64,000 bases of DNA from Rummeliibacillus sp044763875 (GTDB taxonomy: Bacteria > Bacillota > Bacilli > Bacillales_A > Planococcaceae), in assembly GCF_044763875.1 (NCBI RefSeq), contig NZ_JBIWGZ010000011.1, forward strand, positions 1 through 64,000, in the 5' to 3' direction. The first letter of the stretch is position 1. The number at the start of each line of letters is the position of its first letter. Positions 46,358 to 53,127 of the stretch are shown one piece after another. The position numbers were made by a program, and so were the translations under genes. The notes under the pieces were generated by a model. The model did no database searches. It saw nothing but the letters and a program-made list of their open reading frames with translations, and had not been told where the DNA came from.

Positions 46358-46528
46358 GTGTACTTGCCCTCCGCTCCGCTACGGTCAAGGTACACAGGTC
46401 ACTCACTACGTTCGTGCCCTAATTGTTTTATCTTTAGAGACTAAAATAGCCTTTATCATTAGGGGAGCGTAGCGACCCTGTTAATAATTATAGTTGTGTA
46501 TCCACGTAGCAAAGCGGAGGGGATACAC
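46358..46528. repeat. GC-rich inverted hairpin island
   Basis: Hairpin 1 (46358-46395) has stem GTGTAC...GTACAC; hairpin 2 (46496-46528) has stem GTGTATCC...GGATACAC. Their loops, CCTCCGCTCCGCTACG (46368-46383) and CGTAGCAAAGCGGAGG (46505-46520), are reverse complements with two mismatches, so the two units are inverted copies. Between them lie GGAGCGTAGCGA and CACTACGTTCGTG with related CTACG/CGTAG cores. No coding frame. It could be a replication origin, transfer origin or structured RNA. Confidence 0.6.
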
Positions 46529-46579
46529 ACTAATTTTAACCTATTAGTATTATTCATCTAAGAATAAAGAGTCTATGTA

Positions 46580-46614
46580 AATAAGAGAAACCTAGAACTC
46601 CTTGTGGCTCTAGG
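46580..46614 (-). terminator. terminator after Rep-like gene
   Basis: CCTAGA pairs with TCTAGG around a 12-base loop; the minus strand continues TTTCTCTTATTT. Modest stem. Confidence 0.5.
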
Positions 46615-46704
46615 TCTAACAGGTGTTTTTGTTTTGTTTAATTGGGTCGGTTTTTCCTGTACAGAATGCCTAAAACAGTCGGTTTTACTCGTACGTACAA
46701 GGTA

Positions 46705-47535
46705 CTATTTTAGGGGGTTCTCCTCTTTTAAATGTTCCTCAAACATTGCCCTTAAACCGTTTGTATAGTCGTCCTGTCCGTTACTGTCTTTTCTATACAT
46801 TAGATCAGGATGGACGTAATACATTAAACTACCGCAACTTTCAGTAGTCATAATCAGTCCTTTTTTTTTAAGACTTTTTACAATTTTAGTAAGTTCATCA
46901 GGGTCAAGATTAATAGCTTTAGCTAAATCCCCTCTGTTCATTTTCCTAATGATACTAAGATCTGTTTCGTCAGGGTTGTGACAAAGAAAGCATTTTTCAA
47001 AATGGAAGTAGGGCAATATCTTATAAAGAAAACCTAACTGATTAAGTGATAGATTATCGACAATTGTACTTAATCGCCCCTTTAGTAGCTTTGTAAAAGG
47101 TTTCTTTAATAACTTCCCCATACAATGGAAGTTTTCATTAATGTAAAAGACTTTAGAACGTCCTTCTTTCGTTGGGATAAGTATAGAAAGATATTCAAGC
47201 CTTTTTACTATTTGCTTTGTCTGTGTTGCTCCTCTGCCTAGTATTGCTTGTAGGTCTTTTTGATATAAGGGTTTTCCTGCTTTAGATAGCTTACCCTTGC
47301 CATTTTGTTTTAAATAGTGGAGTAGTTTCATAACCGCTCCACCTTCTATTAATGATAGATGTTGTGTAACCTCTCTGATAGGGTCATGATAACATGCAAC
47401 AAACGGAATTATGATCTTATTCCTATAAGCGGTTTTCCTTTGTCTTTCCTGAATTGCCCTTTTCCCTTCTTCTGTCATATAACTCGCTACATTAACCACT
47501 TCACCTGTAAGTGTGTTTATCATTGGAATACTCAC
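46705..47535 (-). CDS. winged-helix, plasmid-Rep-like DNA-binding protein
   Basis: A 276-residue protein with a winged helix-turn-helix at about 65-145 (KPLYQKDLQAILGRGATQTK, LEYLSILIPTKEGRSKVFYI) and a second at about 200-260 (RGDLAKAINLDPDELTKIVK, KKKGLIMTTESCGSLMYYVHPDL). Two winged helices of this kind resemble small replication initiators (RepL type) and MarR-like regulators of Firmicute plasmids. No catalytic motif is seen. GTG start after AGGAGGTTTTTGAA. Separate from the excisionase-like genes by two terminators. Whether it still starts replication of an excised circle is unknown. Confidence 0.6.
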   Translation of the reverse strand: MSIPMINTLTGEVVNVASYMTEEGKRAIQERQRKTAYRNKIIIPFVACYHDPIREVTQHLSLIEGGAVMKLLHYLKQNGKGKLSKAGKPLYQKDLQAILGRGATQTKQIVKRLEYLSILIPTKEGRSKVFYINENFHCMGKLLKKPFTKLLKGRLSTIVDNLSLNQLGFLYKILPYFHFEKCFLCHNPDETDLSIIRKMNRGDLAKAINLDPDELTKIVKSLKKKGLIMTTESCGSLMYYVHPDLMYRKDSNGQDDYTNGLRAMFEEHLKEENPLK

Positions 47536-47607
47536 TTCAAAAACCTCCTGTAAATTGTCATAGTCTTTTTAGCAATCGTTTCATGTGATCTAGTTGTTGC
47601 ATAAAAA

Positions 47608-47631
47608 AACCACCGTAAGGGGGTAATGGTT
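47608..47631 (-). terminator. second tandem terminator
   Basis: Minus strand: AACCATTACC, loop, GGTGGTT followed by seven T residues. It lies just upstream of the Rep-like gene and backs up the stronger hairpin at 47630. Confidence 0.6.
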
Positions 47632-47675
47632 ATAGAAAACCGCTCCTATGTATTTACTACATAAAAGCGGTGGGT
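47630..47675 (-). terminator. terminator after the small-protein operon
   Basis: ACCGCT and AGCGGT with inner TATGTA/TACATA form a long stem; the minus strand then reads TTTTCTAT. Confidence 0.75.
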
Positions 47676-47686
47676 TTGTAGAATGG

Positions 47687-47923
47687 TTATTCAGAAATGA
47701 CTACATTAATTTCCTCTTCACTTGCTCCACGTCCTAGTAAAAACTTTACTAGACTATCTTTATCTACGGCAAAATTGTACTTAGTGTTGCGAGAGTAATA
47801 GCCATCTTTGATACGATGGGCACTATTAAATAGCCCACGTTGTAAGTAACCTAAAACAGCCCCCTCAGTAAACGCTATGTTAAAATCGTTTAATATTCGG
47901 CTAGTTTTTTCAACTGTAATCAT
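47687..47923 (-). CDS. small hypothetical protein (78 aa)
   Basis: Begins MITVEKTSRILNDFNIAFTE and is mixed in charge. It ends with a helical LVKFLLGRGASEEEINVVISE. Coupled to the preceding excisionase-like gene (stop and start overlap as TAATG), with AAGGAGTGATATT before it. The middle (GYLQRGLFNSAHRIKDGYYSR) suggests a helix-turn-helix-like fold of the excisionase type, but weakly. Third gene of a three-gene small-protein operon. A directionality-factor role is possible. Confidence 0.6.
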   Translation of the reverse strand: MITVEKTSRILNDFNIAFTEGAVLGYLQRGLFNSAHRIKDGYYSRNTKYNFAVDKDSLVKFLLGRGASEEEINVVISE

Positions 47924-48102
47924 TAAATATCACTCCTTAAAACGAGTTTTCTGATAGTGTCTTTTGTAAAATAAAGACTGTTGCCTTGGTAGACTTTTTC
48001 AACGTATGGGGACGCAACAAGTTCAAAAAGCCTTGTAGTTGAAATATCTAATACTTTAGCTGCTTGAGAAAAGCTATAAAGATTTTCATTTTTTACTATC
48101 AT
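47923..48102 (-). CDS. excisionase-like helix-turn-helix protein (59 aa)
   Basis: A small protein whose YSFSQAAKVLDISTTRLFELV segment (shown shortened: about residues 8-29) is an HTH_17/MerR-like DNA-binding helix-turn-helix, followed by a wing-like KVYQGNSLYFTKDTIRKLV. Excisionases and small regulators of mobile elements look like this. Start ATG at 48102 after GGGGTGGTGCTAGTA, overlapping the upstream gene. May regulate the element or assist excision. Confidence 0.65.
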   Translation of the reverse strand: MIVKNENLYSFSQAAKVLDISTTRLFELVASPYVEKVYQGNSLYFTKDTIRKLVLRSDI

Positions 48103-48277
48103 TACTAGCACCACCCCGCTTTAACCACTCCATCACCAATGCCTTGTTAAACCGTACTGACTTACCAACCTTTACACGCCCTGGAATTACACCCTCACGA
48201 GATAACCTATAGGCTGTCTGATCTGACATCTCTAAAAGATTAGCTAATGAACGTACTGTAAGGAACTCTGTTTCCAT
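48086..48277 (-). CDS. excisionase-family DNA-binding protein (63 aa)
   Basis: A classic excisionase/HTH_17 protein: FLTVRSLANLLEMSDQTAYR then REGVIPGRVKVGKSVRFNKA and VMEWLKRGG, nearly the full domain. Such proteins bend DNA at recombination sites or repress element genes. Start ATG behind AGGAGGTTTAGAGT. First gene of the three-gene minus-strand set 48277-47687. For large serine recombinases the directionality factor is usually unrelated to these, so its role may be regulatory. Confidence 0.8.
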   Translation of the reverse strand: METEFLTVRSLANLLEMSDQTAYRLSREGVIPGRVKVGKSVRFNKALVMEWLKRGGASNDSKK

Positions 48278-48741
48278 ACTCTAAACCTCCTAATTTGTGT
48301 TATTTCTTGCTCTTTCACAAAACATTATAAGAATGGTATTTAAATTCATAACCTTAAAAGGAAATAAAATAATATAAAAAAATATACAAAGATAGATAAC
48401 AATAAATACCTATTGTGCGTACGTGGATAGAAATATATAGGTAAGTTGAGGGAACGAATGTATAGTTATAACCTGTAAAAATGATGGTATCTGTCTTTAT
48501 TAAAGTTAAAGCTTTTGGGGCGTATGTTTTAAAGCATTGTGCGTCTTGATAATTTGAAAAAAATTTTATGCGGAGCGGATGACCCATACATAAAAATATA
48601 CTGCTCAAAGTCAATCATTCGATAACGGGTATGTCATATAACAAAAAGAGAGTAGTAAATTAACTACTCCCTTTATTATCTGCATTGCTACATATAACTT
48701 CTTCTTTCACGTTGTCCTAACACACCTCACCTAAGGATTAA
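48278..48741. other. intergenic stretch inside the element
   Basis: No supported gene. It contains GAGTAGT...ACTACTC (about 48648-48668), a likely terminator stem between transcripts, and GCGGAGCGGA near 48571, which recalls the GC-rich motif of the hairpin island at 46.4 kb. An 86-codon minus-strand frame here looks like chance: it is rich in Tyr/Phe/Ile and has no ribosome site. Confidence 0.5.
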
Positions 48742-48771
48742 AATAAAAAAGATAGCTCTCTAAAGCTACCT
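48742..48771 (-). terminator. terminator after small serine recombinase
   Basis: Minus strand: GGTAGCT, loop TTAGAG, AGCTATC then TTTTTTATTTT. Confidence 0.7.
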
Positions 48772-49386
48772 TTATCGTTTAATATCCTCACGTTCAAGTA
48801 ATCTATATATTGTTCCTGTACCAACCTTATAAGTTTTTCGTATATCTGCTATACTGTTTCCTTCTAGGTATGCTTTTATAATTGCATTACGTCTTACTTC
48901 CTCTTCCCCACCTTCAACAAGTTTAGTCTTTCTCCCCTTGTATTTACCTTTTGCTTTTGCTATTGCAATGCCCTCTGCTTGTCTTAGCTTAATATCTTCA
49001 CGCTCTTTTTGTGCAAACGCTGCTAATAAAGAAAGAATGACATCTGCTAGTGCTACTTGTACAATATCATCTACTTTTTCTTTTGGCGTGTTCAAAATGG
49101 GTTCTTTTATAAACTCTAGGAAGACACCTTTCTTCAAGTAAAATTGGTATTCTTCTTTAATGTCCTCATAGTCACGTGAAAGTCGTGTAATACTGTCAAA
49201 TACAACTGTATCCCCTTCTTGTACTGCACCCTTTAGTTTTTGATACTTTGGGCGATCTGTATTCTTACCGCTCATTTTATCAATAAACATATTTTCTTTA
49301 TCAATTCCTAAAGCTTTCATACTTTCGATTTGTCTACTTTCGTTCTGATCTACACTTGATACACGAATATAAGAATAAATTGTCAT
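48772..49386 (-). CDS. small serine recombinase (resolvase/invertase family)
   Basis: A 204-residue resolvase-type enzyme. Catalytic Ser near residue 9 in YSYIRVSSVDQNESRQIE, DKMSGKNTDRPKYQKL near 40, TVVFDSITRLSRDYEDI near 65, the E-helix through KEREDIKLRQAEGIAIAKAKGKYKGR, and a C-terminal helix-turn-helix (IADIRKTYKVGTGTIYRLL). Start chosen at ATG 49386 after GGAAGGAAGTTGGGCGGTA; 23 extra upstream codons lack resolvase sequence. It sits next to a dense motif cluster at 49386-49617 that could be its res site. Likely resolves multimers or inverts DNA rather than driving cotJC excision. Confidence 0.88.
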   Translation of the reverse strand: MTIYSYIRVSSVDQNESRQIESMKALGIDKENMFIDKMSGKNTDRPKYQKLKGAVQEGDTVVFDSITRLSRDYEDIKEEYQFYLKKGVFLEFIKEPILNTPKEKVDDIVQVALADVILSLLAAFAQKEREDIKLRQAEGIAIAKAKGKYKGRKTKLVEGGEEEVRRNAIIKAYLEGNSIADIRKTYKVGTGTIYRLLEREDIKR

Positions 49387-49617
49387 TACCGCCCAACTTC
49401 CTTCCGTTACCATTTTTATTACTCTTACCTTACCGTTAAATACGGTAATAGTCAAACGGTAATTTAAGAACGTTGTTAAATCAAGCTTTTAAGCGTATCA
49501 TTTTTGTTACCGTTTAAGTGTAGTCTATCGGTAACGACTTTTTTATGTAGAATGTTACATTCGTCAACTGTTGGACTTTCCAAAATTACCAAACCTTCCA
49601 AAGTTACCAAACTTACC
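49386..49617. promoter_or_regulatory. TTACC/GGTAA motif cluster (candidate res site or operator)
   Basis: At least ten TTACC or GGTAA motifs in about 230 bp upstream of the small serine recombinase. They include the perfect inverted repeat TTACCGT-TAAAT-ACGGTAA (49430-49448), CAAACGGTAA (49453), TTACCGTTT (49507), TCGGTAAC (49528) and TTACCAAA-type copies at 49586, 49604 and 49613. The density and mixed orientation fit a resolvase res site, iterons, or an autoregulatory operator. Confidence 0.6.
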
Positions 49618-49930
49618 ATTTTTCGAGTTTTTGAAATTCATCTATATACTAGGAAATGTATTATACGGTGGATGCAAATTATATGGGACAATTAAATTTA
49701 GATAAAATCTGAAAAATCCTTTTTACATTTTTATAGCGATTGCCTATAACATATCAGAAATGCAAAAAAGTTTTTTTCTGCAACGACACTTTAAACACGA
49801 ATAAATAGGCGTCTATTATGTTGTCCTTTCTAGATTGCAAAAATATTTAAAAAAAATTTAAAAGATTAAAGAAGGACATTCGAAATTACTTAGCAATTAA
49901 AATACATCAAAATTTTAGGGGGATTTACAT

Positions 49931-50101
49931 ATGGATTTAAAGTATTTAGAAATGGTCTTAATTGTAGGTGGGGCATTGATAGGGATGGCAATAAATATTA
50001 CTGGTAATGTGGTCTATCATACACTTAGGATTGGTATGTTGTTCAAAAATGAAGATAAAAATAAAGGCAAAGGCAAAAAGAAAAGACCACCTAAAAAATA
50101 G
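49931..50101 (+). CDS. small membrane peptide with Lys/Pro tail (56 aa)
   Basis: A plus-strand gene starting MDLKYLEMVLIVGGALIGMA. One membrane helix at about 6-28, then a strongly basic tail ending KKRPPKK. ATG follows AGGGGGATTTACAT, and a clean terminator overlaps the stop codon. Not recognised. It is transcribed toward the large recombinase gene and could be a toxin-like peptide, holin-like protein or membrane regulator; none can be chosen. Confidence 0.7.
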   Translation: MDLKYLEMVLIVGGALIGMAINITGNVVYHTLRIGMLFKNEDKNKGKGKKKRPPKK

Positions 50102-50113
50102 GTGGTTTTTTTA
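50086..50113 (+). terminator. terminator overlapping end of membrane peptide gene
   Basis: ACCACCT, loop AAAAAAT, AGGTGGT, then seven T. The left arm is inside the last codons of the gene. Confidence 0.85.
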
Positions 50114-50346
50114 TAAGTGGATATTTTTTATTATATTGAATGATTTTGTGGCAATGGTGGTGCGGATCAATCAATCACCGTTTATCGAACTGCTATCGTA
50201 ACCCAAGGTATATGATAGTAAGCGATGACAAAGCGACTTCAATTGCTATCATATATCGCTATCATAATGCACTAGCAATAGACCGTACCCTATCGGTAAA
50301 GAATTGTAATACTATTCATATCTCACCTATTGGTAAAATTAAAAAA

Positions 50347-51840
50347 CTAACTAGTAAAGTCTTTCCAAACAATATCTAACTCGATTTCTTTGTTTATTTT
50401 CTTATAGTATATAACATCTACAAATTCCCTTAGAATGTTATTTGTTTCTGTTGGTGGTAATATGTCTTTTCCTTCTAAAAAGCCCTTCATTCTGCTTATC
50501 ACATGATCTATATAGTCTGTACTCGATAAGGCTTTATTTTCTTCTAGTTGCTCCAATTTAGTTTTTAGAGAGTTTTCTCTTGCTCTTAGGTTTTTAATCT
50601 GTTCTGTTGTTTCATCTTCGGTAAATATTTCTGCTAAATATCCCTTTTGAACTCTTCTTATTTCTTGTCCTATCCTCTTCAAGTCATTTTCACTAGTTCT
50701 AATTTGTACATTAATTTTATGGCTATCCTCCACTTTTATTTCTTGTATAAGGTCCTTATGGTTTTCTATTTCGTGAAGGTATGACTCTAAATGACCATAA
50801 AAAAGTTCTTCAAAGTCATCCATATTCGCCCCTTGATTTTTACATACAGTGTAATTTGTTTGATCTATATAATGCCTTGTTTGACATGAACTAATTCTTT
50901 TTTTCCCGCCTTTAGATGTTTGAAAAGAATGTACTCTATTACATAAAGCACACCTTATAAATCCACTAAAAGGATGTTTACCTAATTTTAAAGGTATAGG
51001 TCTTGAATTTCTACTTTGTTTTAATTCTTGTACTTTGTTCCAAAGTTCCTTACTTACAATTGGATCATGTGTACCTTCTACTAAAACTTGTTCGTCTTCA
51101 CTTGTCTTGATATTTCTTTTTCCGTATTCACTTTTAGTCTTTCTATAAAGTGAGTCCCCTTTATAAGCAGGATTATTTAAAAGCCTATTAACACCTGATG
51201 GACTCCATACCATGGAATTTGATGTTTTTACACCTTCTAAAGAATATTGATAAGCTATGTCCTTTGTAGACATACCACTTGCATAGTCATTAAAAAGTCT
51301 TAGGATTATTGTGGCGTCTTCTGTAGTCTCTAGCCTTTTGGTCTTCCTATTGTATTTGTAACCGATAGGGGTTTTCTTCCCCATCCAATTACCTTCTTTT
51401 GCAGATTGTATAGAACCCCTTACAAGCCTTCTTTTAATTGTTTGATACTCGTTTTTAGCTAAAACTGATTGTATGTCACTAAATAGGTCATCTTCTTGCT
51501 TTGTAAAGTCATATATTTTATTTGGGGTTATAACTTTACACCCCGCACTTATTAATTCTTCTTTGATTATTCCAAAGTGTGTAGTATTTCTTGAAAGCCT
51601 ATCTAAATCATTTACTACAACCCCGTCATATGAGTATGCTTTCACCTTATCAAGCATTTTTTGAAGTTGTGGACGATCTAGTGTTTGGGATGACGCAACC
51701 TCTTTAAAAATCTCATATGCCCATTTATTTTTTTGGCATAACTCAACTAAAATAGCCTGCTGTCTATTTATAACTTCTTCTGTTTCATCTTCCCTAGATT
51801 TTCTAACATAAACCGCTACACTGCTTATTTTTCGTTCCAT
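50347..51840 (-). CDS. large serine recombinase (element integrase/excisionase)
   Basis: A 497-residue site-specific recombinase. N-terminal catalytic domain with Ser in VAVYVRKSREDETE (near 14), GVVVNDLDRLSRNT near 70 and the E-helix region to about 150. Recombinase domain at about 155-260 (GKKTPIGYKYN...). Zinc ribbon CALC...C...C at about 305-345. Coiled-coil and C-terminal segment at about 370-450 (ENDLKRIGQEIRRVQKG, LRARENSLKTKLEQLEENK), the part that controls direction in this family. Start ATG 51840 after GGGGTGGCATTT, with a GTG at 51849 less likely. It lies 46 bp inside attR, the usual position for the integrase of its own element. Confidence 0.95.
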   Translation of the reverse strand: MERKISSVAVYVRKSREDETEEVINRQQAILVELCQKNKWAYEIFKEVASSQTLDRPQLQKMLDKVKAYSYDGVVVNDLDRLSRNTTHFGIIKEELISAGCKVITPNKIYDFTKQEDDLFSDIQSVLAKNEYQTIKRRLVRGSIQSAKEGNWMGKKTPIGYKYNRKTKRLETTEDATIILRLFNDYASGMSTKDIAYQYSLEGVKTSNSMVWSPSGVNRLLNNPAYKGDSLYRKTKSEYGKRNIKTSEDEQVLVEGTHDPIVSKELWNKVQELKQSRNSRPIPLKLGKHPFSGFIRCALCNRVHSFQTSKGGKKRISSCQTRHYIDQTNYTVCKNQGANMDDFEELFYGHLESYLHEIENHKDLIQEIKVEDSHKINVQIRTSENDLKRIGQEIRRVQKGYLAEIFTEDETTEQIKNLRARENSLKTKLEQLEENKALSSTDYIDHVISRMKGFLEGKDILPPTETNNILREFVDVIYYKKINKEIELDIVWKDFTS

Positions 51841-51873
51841 AAATGCCACCCCGCTACTATTGATATATACCCT

Positions 51874-51902
51874 ATCTTATCAAAGTTGCATAATAGAAAC
51901 AA
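51874..51902 (-). promoter_or_regulatory. recombinase promoter overlapping attR
   Basis: Minus strand: -35 TTGTTT (51897-51902), 17-bp spacer containing the TTGCATAATA arm, -10 TAAGAT (51874-51879). Recombinase bound at the att arm would cover its own promoter. No sigma-E or sigma-K promoter could be recognised by eye. Confidence 0.5.
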
Positions 51903-51911
51903 TCTGTAAAC
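51886..51911. other. attR: right element-gene junction
   Basis: Element side: arm TTGCATAATA (51886-51895) and GAAACAATCTG, then core TAAAC (51907-51911), then cotJC codons TTACAAAAGAC. The arm is the perfect inverse of the attL arm. A joined attP would be a 46-bp near-symmetric site with the core in the middle. Confidence 0.85.
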
Positions 51912-52249
51912 TTACAAAAGACGCTACACCAGAACAATTAAAAGCAGCTGGTCTTGGTGAAAACTTTGTAAATCATGATCAAGCGCTTTTTTACAGTAAT
52001 GCTGCAGGAAATCCATTTACAGCCACTTATATTCAAGCTAAAGGAGATCCAATTGCTGACTTATATGAGGATATTGCTGCTGAGGAAAAAGCACGTGCTA
52101 CTTACCAATGGATTATTGATATGTCAGATGATCCGGATATAAACGATAGCTTAAAATTCCTTCGAGAAAGAGAAATTATACATTCACTCCGTTTTAGAGA
52201 AGCTGTTGAGATTTTAAAAGAGGATCGAAATACAAAGAAATTCTTTTAA
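51907..52249 (+). CDS. cotJC: cotJC, 3' part (interrupted spore-coat manganese catalase)
   Basis: Encodes the remaining 112 residues of CotJC from LTKDATPEQLKAAGLGEN to DRNTKKFF, with no start of its own. It holds the second metal-ligand set in YEDIAAEEKARATYQW and REREIIHSLRF. Spliced to codon 77 of the 5' part it gives 189 residues, the length of B. subtilis CotJC. Sequence is fully conserved-looking with no stops or frameshifts, so the gene is still under selection, which argues that the interruption is reversible. Partner of CotJA in the inner coat. Confidence 0.95.
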
Positions 52250-52257
52250 ATTAAAAT

Positions 52258-52300
52258 TGGCGTAAGTTACTGAATGTTTCCTTCATGTAACTTACGCCAA
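52258..52300. terminator. convergent terminator after cotJ
   Basis: TTGGCGTAAGTTAC pairs with GTAACTTACGCCAA, followed by AACTTTTTAA. It ends the cotJ operon and the opposing FMN-barrel gene. Confidence 0.85.
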
Positions 52301-52306
52301 AACTTT

Positions 52307-52804
52307 TTAATGCATTAATCCTTCATTTAATTTACCTGTTATTTTATCAATTTGGACTTCAAAAAGTTCAATTTTAGGAAGAATCGGATATCCTTCTCTT
52401 TCAAACGTCCAATCAGGATTACCATACTTTTCTAACAAACAGTCAAAAAACCATGCCTTTTTTTCATCTGCTTCAATGCGGTTGATCTTCCCAAATAGAA
52501 CAACGCTTGTATAGACAAGAGCTGATTGGCATGCGTACTTTTTGCCAGGGTGTAAGTCCCCCATCTCACTTACCTCAATACAAACATTCGGGTTCTTTTT
52601 TATATTTTCCCAAAAGTGGCTGTCACGGATATTGCCAATATGAAGATATACCTTGCCTTCTTCAAAAATATAGATAAGTGGAATTACATATGGAAATCCC
52701 TCTTCATCTACAGTTGCTACATGTGCTACTTTAGCCATTTTCAAAAAGTGCTTTGCTTCTTCATCAGATATTTCTACTCTCTTATTTTGAATATGTCCTC
52801 GCAT
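52307..52804 (-). CDS. pyridoxamine 5'-phosphate oxidase-family protein
   Basis: A 165-residue FMN-binding split-barrel protein (VAHVATVDEEGFPYVIPLIYIFEE near 25; LHIGNIRDSHFWENIKKNP near 55). Such proteins bind FMN, F420 or heme and are often called nitroimidazole-resistance or general-stress relatives; the reaction is unknown here. Start placed at ATG 52804 after GTGTGGAGAAATG; upstream codons in the frame carry no domain sequence. Single gene convergent with cotJC. Confidence 0.8.
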   Translation of the reverse strand: MRGHIQNKRVEISDEEAKHFLKMAKVAHVATVDEEGFPYVIPLIYIFEEGKVYLHIGNIRDSHFWENIKKNPNVCIEVSEMGDLHPGKKYACQSALVYTSVVLFGKINRIEADEKKAWFFDCLLEKYGNPDWTFEREGYPILPKIELFEVQIDKITGKLNEGLMH

Positions 52805-53127
52805 CATTTCTCCACACTCCCCTTTTAGATCAAATAAGCCTCTTACAGGAAATCGGTACAAATACCCATTTATTACCAACCTTCTGTAATTTGCCCTCAT
52901 TTTAACATATATTTTAAATACATGATATATTAGAAGTTAAATTTTTCTATACCTCATTAAAAATGCTTACCTAGATAGGGACTGAAAACTATAAATAAAG
53001 AATGAAATAAACTGAACGTGGAGATAATTAAATAAACCTAGATTACACATGGGTTATTCAAGTGAAATATTCACATTTAAAAACGGATGCAACTCTGAAA
53101 AATAACTAAGGAGAATTTTCTTTAATC

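Larger units (their letters stand above)
45441..51906. mobile_element. 6.47-kb serine-recombinase element interrupting cotJC
   Basis: Bounded by attL and attR with common core TAAAC. Removal leaves cotJC intact in frame. Contents: a 49-aa protein, a secreted 174-aa protein, a GC-rich hairpin island, a winged-helix Rep-like protein, three small proteins (two excisionase-like), a small serine recombinase with a motif cluster, a 56-aa membrane peptide, and the large serine recombinase at the right end. There are no capsid, tail, terminase or lysis genes, so it is not a prophage. The Rep-like gene and resolvase suggest a plasmid-like history. Host-gene restoration suggests a programmed gene-intervening element. 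Confidence 0.9.

Noticed and set aside
46351..46560. CRISPR array at the GC-rich repeats
   Set aside because: The repeats are inverted hairpins without regular spacers, only two full units exist, and no cas genes are nearby.
48354..48614. 86-codon minus-strand open frame inside the element
   Set aside because: Composition is mostly Tyr, Ile, Phe and Leu, there is no ribosome binding site, and it overlaps AT-rich non-coding DNA between two transcripts.
45441..51906. Classifying the insert as a prophage
   Set aside because: No terminase, portal, capsid, tail, lysis or phage repressor genes are present in 6.5 kb.
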